64,000 bases of DNA from Streptomyces sp. 1-11 (GTDB lineage Bacteria > Actinomycetota > Actinomycetes > Streptomycetales > Streptomycetaceae), in NCBI RefSeq assembly GCF_007176755.1, contig NZ_BJTV01000004.1:248001-312000 (forward strand), written 5' to 3'. Numbering within the stretch: position 1 is the first letter of the stretch; every line of letters begins with the position of its first letter. The position numbers were made by a program, and so were the translations under genes. The notes beneath the pieces are model-generated. The model was not told where the DNA came from. It searched no databases and saw nothing but the letters and a program-made list of their open reading frames with translations. This document shows positions 39,937 to 51,114 of this stretch, one piece after another.

Positions 39937-39954
39937 GGCCGGGCGGGCCCGGCC
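39937..39954 (-). terminator. Short GC hairpin after the exonuclease gene
   Basis: GGCCGGGC/GCCCGGCC self-complementary stem, 9 nt past the exonuclease stop on the minus strand. No T-run. Confidence 0.45.
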
Positions 39955-39962
39955 GGCCGCGG

Positions 39963-40688
39963 TCACGCCCGGGCGTTGTCCGGGACCGGGCGGATGGGCC
40001 AGGTGCCGTCGACGACCGCCGTCTCATCGCCCTTGCGGCGCAGGAAGGACTGGAAGTCCGCCGCCCACTCGGCGTACCACTCGATCTGACGGGTGTGCAG
40101 CTCCGCCGCGCCGAGGCCGGCGATCTTGGGGTGGCGGTCGGCTATCGCGGAGGCGAGGCGGGCCGCGGCGAGGGCGTCGGCGCAGGCGTCGTGGGCCGCG
40201 TCGAGGACTATGCCGTACTCCGCGCAGACCGCCTCCAGGTTCCGCTTGCCGCGGCGGTAGCGGTCGGCCCGGCGGTCGATCGTGTAGGGGTCGATCACCG
40301 GGCCGGGGGCCGCGCCCCCGAGGCGGTCCGAGAGCGACGGCAGACCGTGGCGGCGCAGTTCGGCGGAGAGCAGGGTGAGGTCGAAGGCCGCGTTGTAGGC
40401 GACCACCGGGACGCCGCCGCGCCAGTAGGACACCAGCACGTCCGCCATGGCGTCGGCCACCCGGTCGGCCGGGCTGCCCTCGGCAGTGGCGCGTTCGTTG
40501 CTGATGCCGTGCACGGCGACCGCGTCGGCCGGTATCTCCACGCCCGGATCCGCCAGCCACTCCCGGCGGCCCATCGGCTCGCCGGCCCTCACCTCGATGA
40601 CCGCGCCGGTGACGATGCGCGCCTCGTGCGGGTCCGTGCCGGTGGTTTCCAGGTCGAAGCCGATCAGCAGCTCCCGGTGCCAGCCCAT
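39963..40688 (-). CDS. DEDDh-type 3'-5' exonuclease
   Basis: 241 aa, related to the DNA polymerase III epsilon proofreading domain. The five catalytic residues are all visible: Asp12 and Glu14 (GFDLETTGTD), Asp103 (VAYNAAFDLTLL), His166 and Asp171 (DAAHDACADALAAARLA). It is a stand-alone domain and probably acts in DNA or RNA trimming. AAGGGGGG lies 6 nt before the ATG; a longer frame upstream starts at a GTG without such a site. Confidence 0.88.
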   Translation of the reverse strand: MGWHRELLIGFDLETTGTDPHEARIVTGAVIEVRAGEPMGRREWLADPGVEIPADAVAVHGISNERATAEGSPADRVADAMADVLVSYWRGGVPVVAYNAAFDLTLLSAELRRHGLPSLSDRLGGAAPGPVIDPYTIDRRADRYRRGKRNLEAVCAEYGIVLDAAHDACADALAAARLASAIADRHPKIAGLGAAELHTRQIEWYAEWAADFQSFLRRKGDETAVVDGTWPIRPVPDNARA

Positions 40689-40790
40689 GGGCGGCCCCCC
40701 TTCTTGGTGGTGCTTTCCCCCAGTGGCTCCCACCATCGCACGCGGCACTGACAACCCGGTGACCGCGTTCCGCTTGCCCGCGTGGACAGT

Positions 40791-42032
40791 TCAGGACACC
40801 GGGCGCGAATCCGCCCAGGACAGCTCGAACTCCTCGCGGTATGTCGGGAAGATTCCGGCATCGTCGGCGTCGTCCGACTTGAGCACCTTGCTGCCGCCCC
40901 GCAGCACCAGCACCGGCGACTCCATCCCGCGAGCCCCGCGCAGATAGGACTGCACCACGCCGATGCCGTCCGCGCCGTCGCCGTCCACCAGGTAGGCGGT
41001 GAAGCGGGGCGTCTCGTCGTAGACCTGGATCTCGAAGGCGCCCGGGTCGCGCAGCCGGGACCGCACCCGGCGCATGTGCAGGATGTTCATCTCGACGGAC
41101 CGGCTCAGTTCGCCCCGTTTCATCCCGAGTTCGCGCTCCCGGCGCTTGACCGCGCTGGAGGCCGGGTTGAGGAAGAGCAGCCGCACCCGGCAGCCGGACT
41201 CGGCGAGCCGGACCAGCCGGCGGCCGGAGAAGTTCTGCACCAGCAGGTTGAGCCCTATGCCGATGGCGTCGAGCCGGCGGGCGCCCCCGAACAGGTCCTC
41301 GGCCGGGAACTGCCGCATCAGCCGCACCCGGTCGGGGTGGACGGCGACCACGTCCGCGTACCGGTCGCCGACCAGGTCCTCCACCGCGTCGACCGGCAGC
41401 CGGCGCGCGGAGGGCACGTCACCGCCCGCGCCGAGCATCTCCAGCAGCCGGGCCGAGGCCCGCTCGGCCTGGCCCAGCACCGCCGCGGACAGGGCCCGGT
41501 TGCGGGAGACGACGTTGCGGGTCACCTCGAGTTCGTCCAGGGCGAGTTCGACGTCCCGGCGCTCGTCGAAGTACGGCTCGAAGCACGGCCAGTGCTGCAC
41601 CATCAGCTCGCGCAGCTGGGGCAGCGTGAGGAAGCTGAGCACGTTGTCGTCGGCCGGGTCGAGCAGGTAGCCCTTGCGGCGGCTGACCTCGCGGACGGCG
41701 ACCGCCCGCTGCACCCACTCCTGCCCGGCGGGGCCGGCCGCGGCCACCACCCAGTCGTCGCCGTGGACGGGTTCGTACACGGGCCGCAGCACGGCGGCCA
41801 CCACCGCGCGCAGCCGCTGCTCGACCAGGTTCAGCCAGATGTAGGCCCGGCCCGCCCGCTGGGCGCGGACGCGCACCTCGAGCCAGGCGTCGGCGTCCCA
41901 GTCCAGCTCCGGCCCGATGGACCCCGTGGCGTCCATCGGGCGGGCCAGGGACACCGCGCCGGGCGGGACGTCCGTGGAGTTCCCCTCGTGACCCTCGCCA
42001 CCAGGGGGCAGCTCCAGCCCTCCCGCGCCCAC
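40791..42032 (-). CDS. SAV2148-type HEPN-domain protein
   Basis: 413 aa from the preferred GTG. It matches the Streptomyces family I remember as SAV2148, which starts near GAGGLELPPGGEGHEGNS. An N-terminal helical HEPN-like region includes RAYIWLNLVEQRLRAVVAAV and is followed by ELMVQHWPCFEPYFDERRD. A C-terminal alpha/beta part contains CRVRLLFLNPASSAVKRRER and TAYLVDGDGADGIGVVQSYL, reminiscent of phospholipase-D-like sensor folds. HEPN domains are often RNases or nucleotide-binding modules, but no function is known to me. Alternative starts are a GTG at 42053 with GGAAGG 6 nt upstream and a TTG at 42074. Confidence 0.78.
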   Translation of the reverse strand: MGAGGLELPPGGEGHEGNSTDVPPGAVSLARPMDATGSIGPELDWDADAWLEVRVRAQRAGRAYIWLNLVEQRLRAVVAAVLRPVYEPVHGDDWVVAAAGPAGQEWVQRAVAVREVSRRKGYLLDPADDNVLSFLTLPQLRELMVQHWPCFEPYFDERRDVELALDELEVTRNVVSRNRALSAAVLGQAERASARLLEMLGAGGDVPSARRLPVDAVEDLVGDRYADVVAVHPDRVRLMRQFPAEDLFGGARRLDAIGIGLNLLVQNFSGRRLVRLAESGCRVRLLFLNPASSAVKRRERELGMKRGELSRSVEMNILHMRRVRSRLRDPGAFEIQVYDETPRFTAYLVDGDGADGIGVVQSYLRGARGMESPVLVLRGGSKVLKSDDADDAGIFPTYREEFELSWADSRPVS

Positions 42033-42135
42033 CCGCGCACCGCCTTCCGCCACCCCGGGCCTTCCCCACGTCAACGATCAAGGAAGGGTACTCCGGGAGC
42101 GGTCGGCGATGCAGCCGGATGGACAGGTCGGTTTC

Positions 42136-43479
42136 TCAACTACGCGGACGCCAGTGGCCGTTCTGCCATGCCAGCTCGTCCGGCGTGAGCGGATTCATAG
42201 CCGTCACATCACGTGGGGCGATGGCGAAACCCTGCCAGTGGACCGGCATGGGCTGCTGGTCCTCGTCCCGGGCTATGTGGTGGAAGCCGACGTTCATCCA
42301 GACCACCGGGTGAGTGAGGGTCTGCCCGTTGACCCACTTGTCCACGGACTTCGGATGACCGCTCGCACAGCCGGGGTTGTTGCTGGCGAACCGCTCGCAC
42401 TTGTCGTACTGGGTGAAGTACACGTCGTGCTTGGTGAAGCTGCGGCCCGGGTACCTCGTGGTGGGGCCGGGGACGATCTCGTAGGAGCGCGCGTGCCCGT
42501 CCTTGTTCTTGCCGGACGCGCTGACCACCCGCCACCAGCGGTAGGTCTTGGCGTCGCCCGCGAGCTCCTTGGTGATCTTGGTGCGGGTGGTCTTGGCGGT
42601 GGGCGCCTGCCGGCCGGGGGCGGCCGGGGTGACGGCCGAGTCGTACTGCTCGACCTTCGTCTTCGAGGAGCCGTCGAGGCCGAAGTCCAGCCGCCAGAAC
42701 ACGTTGTGGCTGTGGCTGGTGGCGTAGGCCTTGGCGCCCTTGCCGATGGGCCAGCCGCGGCCGTCGCCGGCGTCGTAGTCCTCGTAGGAGAGGCTGCCGG
42801 TGGCGCCGACGTTCATGTTGACGGTGCCGTCGTCCTGGAAGCGCCACTCGGTCATGTACTCGTACCAGCCGACCTGGTTGACCGTGTAGACGAGCAGGTC
42901 CTTGCCCTGCGCCTGGAAGACCTTGTTGGCCGTGTCGCCCTGCATGCGGTAGGCGTGGCCGCGCGAACGCGTGGTGGTGCACAGGCCCTTGACGTCCGGG
43001 TGGTCCGGGTCCCAGGAGTCGGGCACCCGGACGGTGGTGATGGTGCCGCCGGGGCACTCGCCGGGCGCCAGGTTCACCAGGCCCTGGGCGAAGCCGAAGC
43101 CCGTCAGGTCGTCGTACTCGACGCTGCCGTCGTCGTAGGGGACGTCGATCTGGGCGAGGCGGGCGCTGTTGAGCACCTTGATCGGCTTCGGCTCGCCCTT
43201 GGGCTGGTAGGAGACGTTCTCCAGGACCAGCCCGGCCTTGCTGTCGTAGCGCCAGCACATCCGCCAGGTGGTGCCGCTGGAGAGCTTCTGCTCGATCCGG
43301 TAGGCGGGGCTGCAGTCGGCGGCGGCTGCCGGGGCGGCCTGCGGCCGGGCGGCGGCCGGGCCGGCCCCGGCCGCCACGCCGGCGGCCAGCGCGGCCACGG
43401 TGAGGCCGACGGCCGCCCGCGTGCGGGCATGGCTGGTCACCCGCGGCCCGTGGCCGCCGGTCGAACTGTGTACACGCAT
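42136..43479 (-). CDS. Secreted protein equivalent to the catalytic domain of a copper amine oxidase
   Basis: 447 aa. A signal peptide is likely (AAVGLTVAALAAGVAAGAGP then an Ala/Pro linker). The rest follows the catalytic domain of copper amine oxidases: RYDSKAGLVLENVSY, the VPY segment with a putative base Asp123 (VPYDDGSVEYDDLTGFG) and the copper histidines His256/His258 (TSHSHNVFWRLDFGLDG). His401 follows in WMNVGFHHIARDEDQ. The tyrosine that should become the TPQ cofactor would be Tyr206, but its context is GWYEY rather than the usual NYD/E. It lacks the N2/N3 domains, which appear on the neighbouring gene's product. GAGGGAG lies 10 nt before the ATG. Oxidase activity is plausible but not assured. 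Confidence 0.75.
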   Translation of the reverse strand: MRVHSSTGGHGPRVTSHARTRAAVGLTVAALAAGVAAGAGPAAARPQAAPAAAADCSPAYRIEQKLSSGTTWRMCWRYDSKAGLVLENVSYQPKGEPKPIKVLNSARLAQIDVPYDDGSVEYDDLTGFGFAQGLVNLAPGECPGGTITTVRVPDSWDPDHPDVKGLCTTTRSRGHAYRMQGDTANKVFQAQGKDLLVYTVNQVGWYEYMTEWRFQDDGTVNMNVGATGSLSYEDYDAGDGRGWPIGKGAKAYATSHSHNVFWRLDFGLDGSSKTKVEQYDSAVTPAAPGRQAPTAKTTRTKITKELAGDAKTYRWWRVVSASGKNKDGHARSYEIVPGPTTRYPGRSFTKHDVYFTQYDKCERFASNNPGCASGHPKSVDKWVNGQTLTHPVVWMNVGFHHIARDEDQQPMPVHWQGFAIAPRDVTAMNPLTPDELAWQNGHWRPRS

Positions 43480-43536
43480 GACGAAGTTGCTCCCTCGCAG
43501 GAGATGCGGTTCGGACGAAGTGGACGGGGGCGGGGC

Positions 43537-44355
43537 TCAGTGGCGTTCGAGCCGGCCCACCTTGCGGGCGCTGAGGTCGACGACCAGCCACCTGGCGTCG
43601 ATCCAGGGGCCGTTCTTGACCTTGGGGAACAACCGCACGCAGCGGTGTTCACCGCACTTGCCGAGCACGGCCGGCTGCCCGCCCGGAGTGGCGCGGTAGA
43701 CGGCGCCGTTGAGCTGCAACTGGTCCGGGGAGGTCAGCTCGTGGCCGGTGGCGTCCCGGTAGTCCGCCTTGAGGCCCGCGCCCAGCGGGTCGGCGATCAG
43801 CAGCCGGGCCGCCTCGGCGTTCTCCGCCCGGCTCAGCGGCGGCTGGACTCCCTTGCTGGTGACGGTGGCGACGACCTTGCCGGTCGCCAGGTCGACCGTC
43901 CTGGTGATGAGCGCATCGCTCCGGTAGTCGTAGAAGCTCACGTCGGCCCGGCGCGGCGCTCCCGGGTCGTCGAGTTCGTCCGTCTCCGGATCGGCCAGGT
44001 CGACGCTCAGGCGCTGCGGACCCGGGTGCCCGTCCACGTTCTCGCCGGCGCCGAGCGTCCGTCCGCTCAGGGCGATGCTCTCGACGCGCCGGATCTCGTC
44101 GTCGGTCAGCGGGTCGCGGCCCGTGCCCTTCTTCCCCTCGGCCGGCGCCTGCCGCACGACGCCCGGCGGGACCTCGCCCGGTCCCCGCCCCTCCTGCCGG
44201 GCGGCCTGCGTGCCGCCGCCGCCCTCGCTCCCGCCCGTTTCGCCGGCTCCCGCCGTGCCGGGCAGGGTGACCCCCACCATCACCGCGGTCCCGGCCACGG
44301 CCAGCGCCGCGCCGGCCACGACCTTGCCCAGGTGCCGGTGCACTGTCTCGCGCAC
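43537..44355 (-). CDS. Secreted protein resembling copper amine oxidase N2/N3 domains
   Basis: 272 aa from a GTG next to GGGGGAGG; a longer in-frame start exists at 44427. Signal peptide region VVAGAALAVAGTAVMVGVTL. After a Gly/Glu-rich linker, DPLTDDEIRRVESIAL, then DVSFYDYRSDALITRTVDL, GKVVATVTSKGVQPPLSRAE and AARLLIADPLGAGL follow the N2 and N3 domains of copper amine oxidases in order. The end, WIDARWLVVDLSARKVGRL, matches the last strand before the catalytic domain. It has no catalytic residues. It lies 57 nt upstream of the catalytic-domain gene on the same strand, so the two probably form one operon and perhaps one enzyme. The match is by eye. Confidence 0.65.
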   Translation of the reverse strand: MRETVHRHLGKVVAGAALAVAGTAVMVGVTLPGTAGAGETGGSEGGGGTQAARQEGRGPGEVPPGVVRQAPAEGKKGTGRDPLTDDEIRRVESIALSGRTLGAGENVDGHPGPQRLSVDLADPETDELDDPGAPRRADVSFYDYRSDALITRTVDLATGKVVATVTSKGVQPPLSRAENAEAARLLIADPLGAGLKADYRDATGHELTSPDQLQLNGAVYRATPGGQPAVLGKCGEHRCVRLFPKVKNGPWIDARWLVVDLSARKVGRLERH

Positions 44356-44552
44356 ATCCTCCCCCTGCTCCCCCAAGATCCCCGGGGGTACGTGTATCCC
44401 CACTGATTCGGCACACGGCGGGTACACGAGTCGCCGTATGCACTGGTCGGCCGGTAAGAGGGCAGTAAGTCTCGGGAGGTTCCCTCACTTTCGGGGAGAC
44501 TCGAAGCCATCGCGCCCCCCAGCGGGGCCGCACACCTGGAAGAGTCGTGGTC

Positions 44553-46712
<2,160 letters not shown>

Positions 46713-46720
46713 GCCGGCCC

Positions 46721-46758
46721 CGCGGGGGGCGTGCGCGCTCCGGCGTGCGCCCCCCGCG
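46721..46758 (+). terminator. Hairpin between glgX and treY
   Basis: CGCGGGGGGCG / CGCCCCCCGCG, 11-bp perfect stem 8 nt after the glgX stop. It suggests that treY has its own promoter or that read-through is reduced. Confidence 0.6.
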
Positions 46759-46806
46759 TGCGGAGGGGATGACACGAAATCCGGTGCGCTGGGTACGTAG
46801 GGTTCC

Positions 46807-49176
46807 ATGACTGCTGCGCGCCCCGGACCCGAGGTACCCACCGCCACCTACCGCCTGCAACTCCAGCCCTCGTTCCCGTTCGCCGCCGCCGCCGCGGCGG
46901 TCCCCTACCTGGCGTCGCTGGGCGTCTCGCACCTGCACCTGTCCCCCGTCCTCGAATCCGTCCCGGGGTCCACGCACGGCTACGACGTGGTGGACCACAC
47001 GCGGGTGCGCGAGGAGCTGGGCGGCGAGGACGGACTGCGCGCGCTGGCGCGGACCGCGCGGGAGCACGGCCTCGGCCTGGTGCTCGACATCGTCCCGAAC
47101 CACATGGCCATGGCGCCCCGGTACAACCGGGCCCTGTGGGAGGTGCTGCGCGAGGGGCCCGAATCGCCGTACGCGCGCTGGTTCGACATCGACTGGGAGG
47201 CGCAGGGCGGCCGGGTGCTGCTGCCGGTGCTCGGCGGCCCGGTCGGCTCCGAGCTGGACCGGCTGGTGGTCGACGGGGACGTGCTGCGCTACCACGACCA
47301 CGTCTTCCCGCTGCGCGAGGGCACCGCGCATCTCCCGCTGCCCCGGCTGCTGGACGCGCAGTGGTACCGCCCGGTGTGGTGGCGCCTGGCCCGCACCGAG
47401 CTGAACTACCGGCGCTTCTTCAGCATCTCCGAGCTGATCGGAGTGCGCGTGGAGGACCCGGAGGTGTTCGGCGCCACCCACGCCAAGATCCTCCAGCTGC
47501 TCCACGAGGGCGTGGTCGACGGGCTGCGCGTCGACCACCCCGACGGGCTCGCGGACCCGGGCGGCTATCTGCGGCGGCTGCACGAGGCGACCGGCGGGCG
47601 CTGGACCGTCGTGGAGAAGATCCTCGCCGACGGTGAGCAGCTGCCCGCCGACTGGCCGGTGGCGGGCACCACGGGCTACGACGCCCTGCGTCACGTCGAC
47701 GGCCTGTTCACCGACCGTACCGGGGCCTACGAGCTGCTCGGGCGCTACCGGGCGTTCGCGGCGCCGCAGACCGACCGGGGCGGCAACTGGGACGCCACCG
47801 TCCGGCGCGCCGCCTACAAGGTGCTCACGCACGAGCTGGCCACCGAGACCGACCGGCTCACCCGGGTGGCCGCCCGGCTGTGCGCCGCCTCGCCGGACCC
47901 GTCGCTGCGCGACCGTGCGCCGTGGGCGCTGCGCACGGCCGTGGAGGAGCTGCTGGTGCGGATGCGGGTCTACCGGCCCTACGGCTGCGAGGACGCCGCC
48001 GCCGTCATCACCGAGCAGGCCGCCGAGGAGGCCCGGCTCGCCTTCGTGGTGCCTGAGGAGGCGGACGCGGTCGGCATCGTGCGGCGGCTGCTCGTCGGGG
48101 AGCCGGGCGACGCCTCGGCGCCGGACCACGCCGGCCGGGCCGAGTTCTGCGCCCGGTTCGCCCAGACCGCCTCGGCACTGCGCGCCAAGGCCGTGGAGGA
48201 CACCGCGTTCTACCGCTACGTGCCGCTGCTGTCGGCGGCCGAGGTGGGCGGCGACCCGGGCTCGCCCGGGGTGTACCCGGACGACTTCCACGCGTACTGC
48301 GCGCGCGTGCAACGCGACTGGCCCGCCACCGGCACCGTCGTCACCACCCACGACACCAAGCGCAGCGCGGACGTGCGCGCCGCGCTGGCCGTGCTCACCG
48401 AGTGCCCGGACCGCTGGGCGAAGGTGCTCGCGGAGGTGTCCCGGGCCGAGGCGGGCGCCCCGGACGGGCAGCTCGCCTGGGCGGCCTGGCAGACCGTGTT
48501 CGGGCTCGGCCCGGCGGAGGAGGAACGGGTCCGGCAGGCGCTGCTCAAGCACGTCCGCGAGGCGGGGATGTACACGAGCTGGACCGAGCAGGAGCCGTCG
48601 TACGAGGAGGCGGTGGCCGCCTTCCTCACGGCGGGCCCGTGCGGTCCGCCCGGCGAGCGGGTGGCCGCTCTGCGCAAGTCGCTGGAGCCGCACATCCGGG
48701 CGAACGTCCTGGGCACCGCGCTGGTCCAGCTCACGATGCCGGGGGTGCCGGACGTGTACCAGGGCACGGAGAGCGAGTACCGGGCGCTGGTCGACCCCGA
48801 CAACCGGCGGCCGGCGCCGTTCCCGCCGCCGGTGCCGGGCGAGAAGGACGCGCTGACGGCGGCGGCGCTGCGGCTGCGCGCCCGCCGGCCCGGCGCGTTC
48901 GGCACGGCGGCGTCCTACGCCCCGCTGGCGGCGGACGGGCCCGCGGCGGAGCACTGCCTGGCGTTCACTCGTTCGGGTGAGGTGGTCACGGTGGTGACCC
49001 GGCTGTCGCTGCGGCTGGCGGAGTCGGGCGGCTGGCGGGACACCTGGCTGGAGCTGCCGCCCGGGCGGTGGACGGACGCGCTGAACCCGGGACGGGAGTT
49101 CACCAGGGACACGCGCGTGGCGGACCTCCTCGACCGGTTCCCGGTGGCCCTGCTGGAGCGTTCCGGGGAGGGCTGA
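46807..49176 (+). CDS. treY: Maltooligosyltrehalose synthase
   Basis: 789 aa, GH13. It converts the reducing-end alpha-1,4 bond of maltodextrins to the alpha,alpha-1,1 trehalose linkage. PTATYRLQLQPSFPF at the start is diagnostic; the barrel motifs are LVLDIVPNHMAMA, VDGLRVDHPDGLADPGGYL, WTVVEKILADGE and VVTTHDTKRSADVRA. The following step, release of trehalose, would be done by TreZ encoded at 51.9 kb. Confidence 0.95.
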   Translation: MTAARPGPEVPTATYRLQLQPSFPFAAAAAAVPYLASLGVSHLHLSPVLESVPGSTHGYDVVDHTRVREELGGEDGLRALARTAREHGLGLVLDIVPNHMAMAPRYNRALWEVLREGPESPYARWFDIDWEAQGGRVLLPVLGGPVGSELDRLVVDGDVLRYHDHVFPLREGTAHLPLPRLLDAQWYRPVWWRLARTELNYRRFFSISELIGVRVEDPEVFGATHAKILQLLHEGVVDGLRVDHPDGLADPGGYLRRLHEATGGRWTVVEKILADGEQLPADWPVAGTTGYDALRHVDGLFTDRTGAYELLGRYRAFAAPQTDRGGNWDATVRRAAYKVLTHELATETDRLTRVAARLCAASPDPSLRDRAPWALRTAVEELLVRMRVYRPYGCEDAAAVITEQAAEEARLAFVVPEEADAVGIVRRLLVGEPGDASAPDHAGRAEFCARFAQTASALRAKAVEDTAFYRYVPLLSAAEVGGDPGSPGVYPDDFHAYCARVQRDWPATGTVVTTHDTKRSADVRAALAVLTECPDRWAKVLAEVSRAEAGAPDGQLAWAAWQTVFGLGPAEEERVRQALLKHVREAGMYTSWTEQEPSYEEAVAAFLTAGPCGPPGERVAALRKSLEPHIRANVLGTALVQLTMPGVPDVYQGTESEYRALVDPDNRRPAPFPPPVPGEKDALTAAALRLRARRPGAFGTAASYAPLAADGPAAEHCLAFTRSGEVVTVVTRLSLRLAESGGWRDTWLELPPGRWTDALNPGREFTRDTRVADLLDRFPVALLERSGEG

Positions 49177-49273
49177 GGCCCTCGGGTGGAGGCGTCCGGG
49201 CGCCCCCGTGCGGCCACCGGCGATGTTCTTGACAGTTCCCCCGAGCCGTGCGGCACTGGGAGGGCGAAGCCGG

Positions 49274-50539
49274 TTGGACAAGTCGGGGGTGAGTCTCCTG
49301 CCGGAGCTGCGCTATCCCAGCGTTCCCCAATTGGTCGCCTCCGCACGGGCGCTGGCCGCCGCGGAGCCCCGGCTGTGCGCGCTCAGGCAGGTGGGCGCCT
49401 CGCGGGCCGGCCGGCCCCTGCACCTGCTGTCGGTGGGGCACGCCCGCCGGGCGGTGCTGGTGGTGGCGGGCGCCCACGCCAACGAGCCCACCGGCGGCAG
49501 CACCCTGCGGGCGCTGGCCGAACGGGTGCTGGCCGCGCCGGAGTTGCGGGCGGACACCTCCTGGCACTTCCTGCTGTGCGCGGACCCGGACGGCGCCAGT
49601 CTGCACGTGACCCCGGCGCCGCGCAGCCTGCTCGACTACCACCGGGGCTTCTACCGGCCCACCGGCGCCGAGCAGCCCGAGTGGTCGCCCGCGGTGCTGC
49701 CGCCGGACCGGCTGCCGCCCGAGACGCGGGCCCTGACCGGGGTGATCGACGAGCTGCGCCCCTACCTCCAGGCGACGCTGCACGGCACCGATCTGGGCGG
49801 CAGCTGGGTGCAGTTGACGAGGGACGTGCCCGGGCTCGCCGAACCGTTCGCCAAGTCGGCGGCCGAGCTGCACATACCAGTGGAGACGGGCGCCTCGGAC
49901 GCGGCGGGCTGGCCGGCCTCGGGGCCCGGGGTGCATGTGATGCCCGGCCCCGAGAGCGGTGTCGCCTACCCGAGCCTGCCGGACGACGCCCGGCACAGCA
50001 CCTGGTACCACGCGCACCGCTACGGCGGTCTGACCGCCGTGGTGGAGGTGCCGATGTGGGCGAGCGACCTGGTGGGCGACCCGGCGCCGCACCCGGCGCC
50101 GGCCGCGGCGATGCGGCGGCTGGCGGCACGGCTGCTGCGGGACGCACTGGAGATCGAGCGGGTGTTCGAGGACGCGCTGCCCCGGCTGCGGGACGCCGAC
50201 GGGCCGCTGCTGCGGGCCGCGCGCTGGGTGCTGGAGCTGATGCCGGGGCTGGCGGCCGACTGGGTCCAGACCCAGCCGGCCGGCACGACGATGGCCTACG
50301 TCGGCAGTGTGGACGCCTTCGGGCGGCGGCTGCCGCTGCGGGCGGCGGCGATGCTGCTGCGGGTGCTGCGGCAGACGGACGACCGGGCGGCCCCCGTCCT
50401 GGAGCGGCTCGTCGCCTGCTGGTGCGAGGCCTACGCGGCGCGCTTCCAGGCCCGCTGGGTGCCGTTGGCGCATCAGGTGGAGCACCAGTCGCGGACGGTT
50501 CTGGTGGCGGCCCGGCAGGCCCGGGAGCGGACCGGGTGA
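49274..50539 (+). CDS. M14-family zinc carboxypeptidase
   Basis: 421 aa from a TTG start that has GGGAGGG about 9-10 nt upstream. Zinc ligands: His68 and Glu71 (VAGAHANEPTGGST) and His170 (QATLHGTDLGG). The catalytic glutamate is likely in TAVVEVPMW. No signal peptide, so intracellular. M14 proteins of this type may trim peptides or amide substrates; the substrate is unknown. An in-frame GTG (49289) and upstream ATG/GTG codons exist; a TTGACA at 49229-49234 suggests the transcript begins after those, favouring the TTG. Confidence 0.78.
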   Translation: MDKSGVSLLPELRYPSVPQLVASARALAAAEPRLCALRQVGASRAGRPLHLLSVGHARRAVLVVAGAHANEPTGGSTLRALAERVLAAPELRADTSWHFLLCADPDGASLHVTPAPRSLLDYHRGFYRPTGAEQPEWSPAVLPPDRLPPETRALTGVIDELRPYLQATLHGTDLGGSWVQLTRDVPGLAEPFAKSAAELHIPVETGASDAAGWPASGPGVHVMPGPESGVAYPSLPDDARHSTWYHAHRYGGLTAVVEVPMWASDLVGDPAPHPAPAAAMRRLAARLLRDALEIERVFEDALPRLRDADGPLLRAARWVLELMPGLAADWVQTQPAGTTMAYVGSVDAFGRRLPLRAAAMLLRVLRQTDDRAAPVLERLVACWCEAYAARFQARWVPLAHQVEHQSRTVLVAARQARERTG

Positions 50540-50568
50540 GGCACCACCGGGGCGGGGGCGGGCGCGCC

Positions 50569-50588
50569 GGACCGCGCCCCGGCGGTCC
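50569..50588. terminator. Weak hairpin between convergent genes
   Basis: GGACCGC / GCGGTCC, 7-bp perfect stem with 6-nt loop between the peptidase and protease-inhibitor stops. Confidence 0.4.
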
Positions 50589-50610
50589 ACCGGACGGGTT
50601 GTGGTCCCCG

Positions 50611-51027
50611 TCAGTCGTCCAGGGCGAAGACCGCACCTGTGCGCGCGTTCATGACGCACTTGCTGGTGTAGGTCTCCTGGAACCGCACGGGCCGCCCCTG
50701 CCACTGCCCGTGCGCCCGGGCGGTCACCGGGGCGAAGATCATCGGGCAGAACACGTTCTTCTGCGGGATGCGCGCGATGTCCCCGCCGGCGGCGGCCAGT
50801 TCGGCGCAGGCGTCGGCCGCGTGCGGGTGCCCCTGGGGCGGGTCGCACAGCAGCAGGGTGCCGTGGGACTCGGCGGAGGGGCTCTCGCCGCGGGTGACGG
50901 TGAGGTGGAGCCAGTCGCCGGACGGTGTGGCGCGGGAGGCGGCCTGGGCCGGTCCCGCGGCGAGGAGGCATGCGGCGGCCAGCACGGCGGCGGCGGCCGC
51001 CGCGGTCGCTCGGGTGATGTAGGTCAT
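50611..51027 (-). CDS. Subtilisin inhibitor (SSI family), secreted
   Basis: 138 aa with signal peptide (AAAAVLAAACLLAAGPAQA then cleavage). The mature part, about 108 aa, keeps the two SSI disulfides: Cys61-Cys74 (LLCDPP, ADACAEL) and Cys94-Cys124 (FCPMIF, SKCVMNA). The reactive-site P1 residue is Met96 with Ile97 as P1', so subtilisin-like proteases are the expected target. It probably protects the hyphae or tunes extracellular proteases during differentiation. Confidence 0.93.
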   Translation of the reverse strand: MTYITRATAAAAAAVLAAACLLAAGPAQAASRATPSGDWLHLTVTRGESPSAESHGTLLLCDPPQGHPHAADACAELAAAGGDIARIPQKNVFCPMIFAPVTARAHGQWQGRPVRFQETYTSKCVMNARTGAVFALDD

Positions 51028-51114
51028 GTCCGGTGCATCGGCACGGCGGCCGGTGTTCCCCACCCCGCTCACCCGAACGGAACCGCGCGGGCGGACGACG
51101 CGGGCGTGGGCCGG

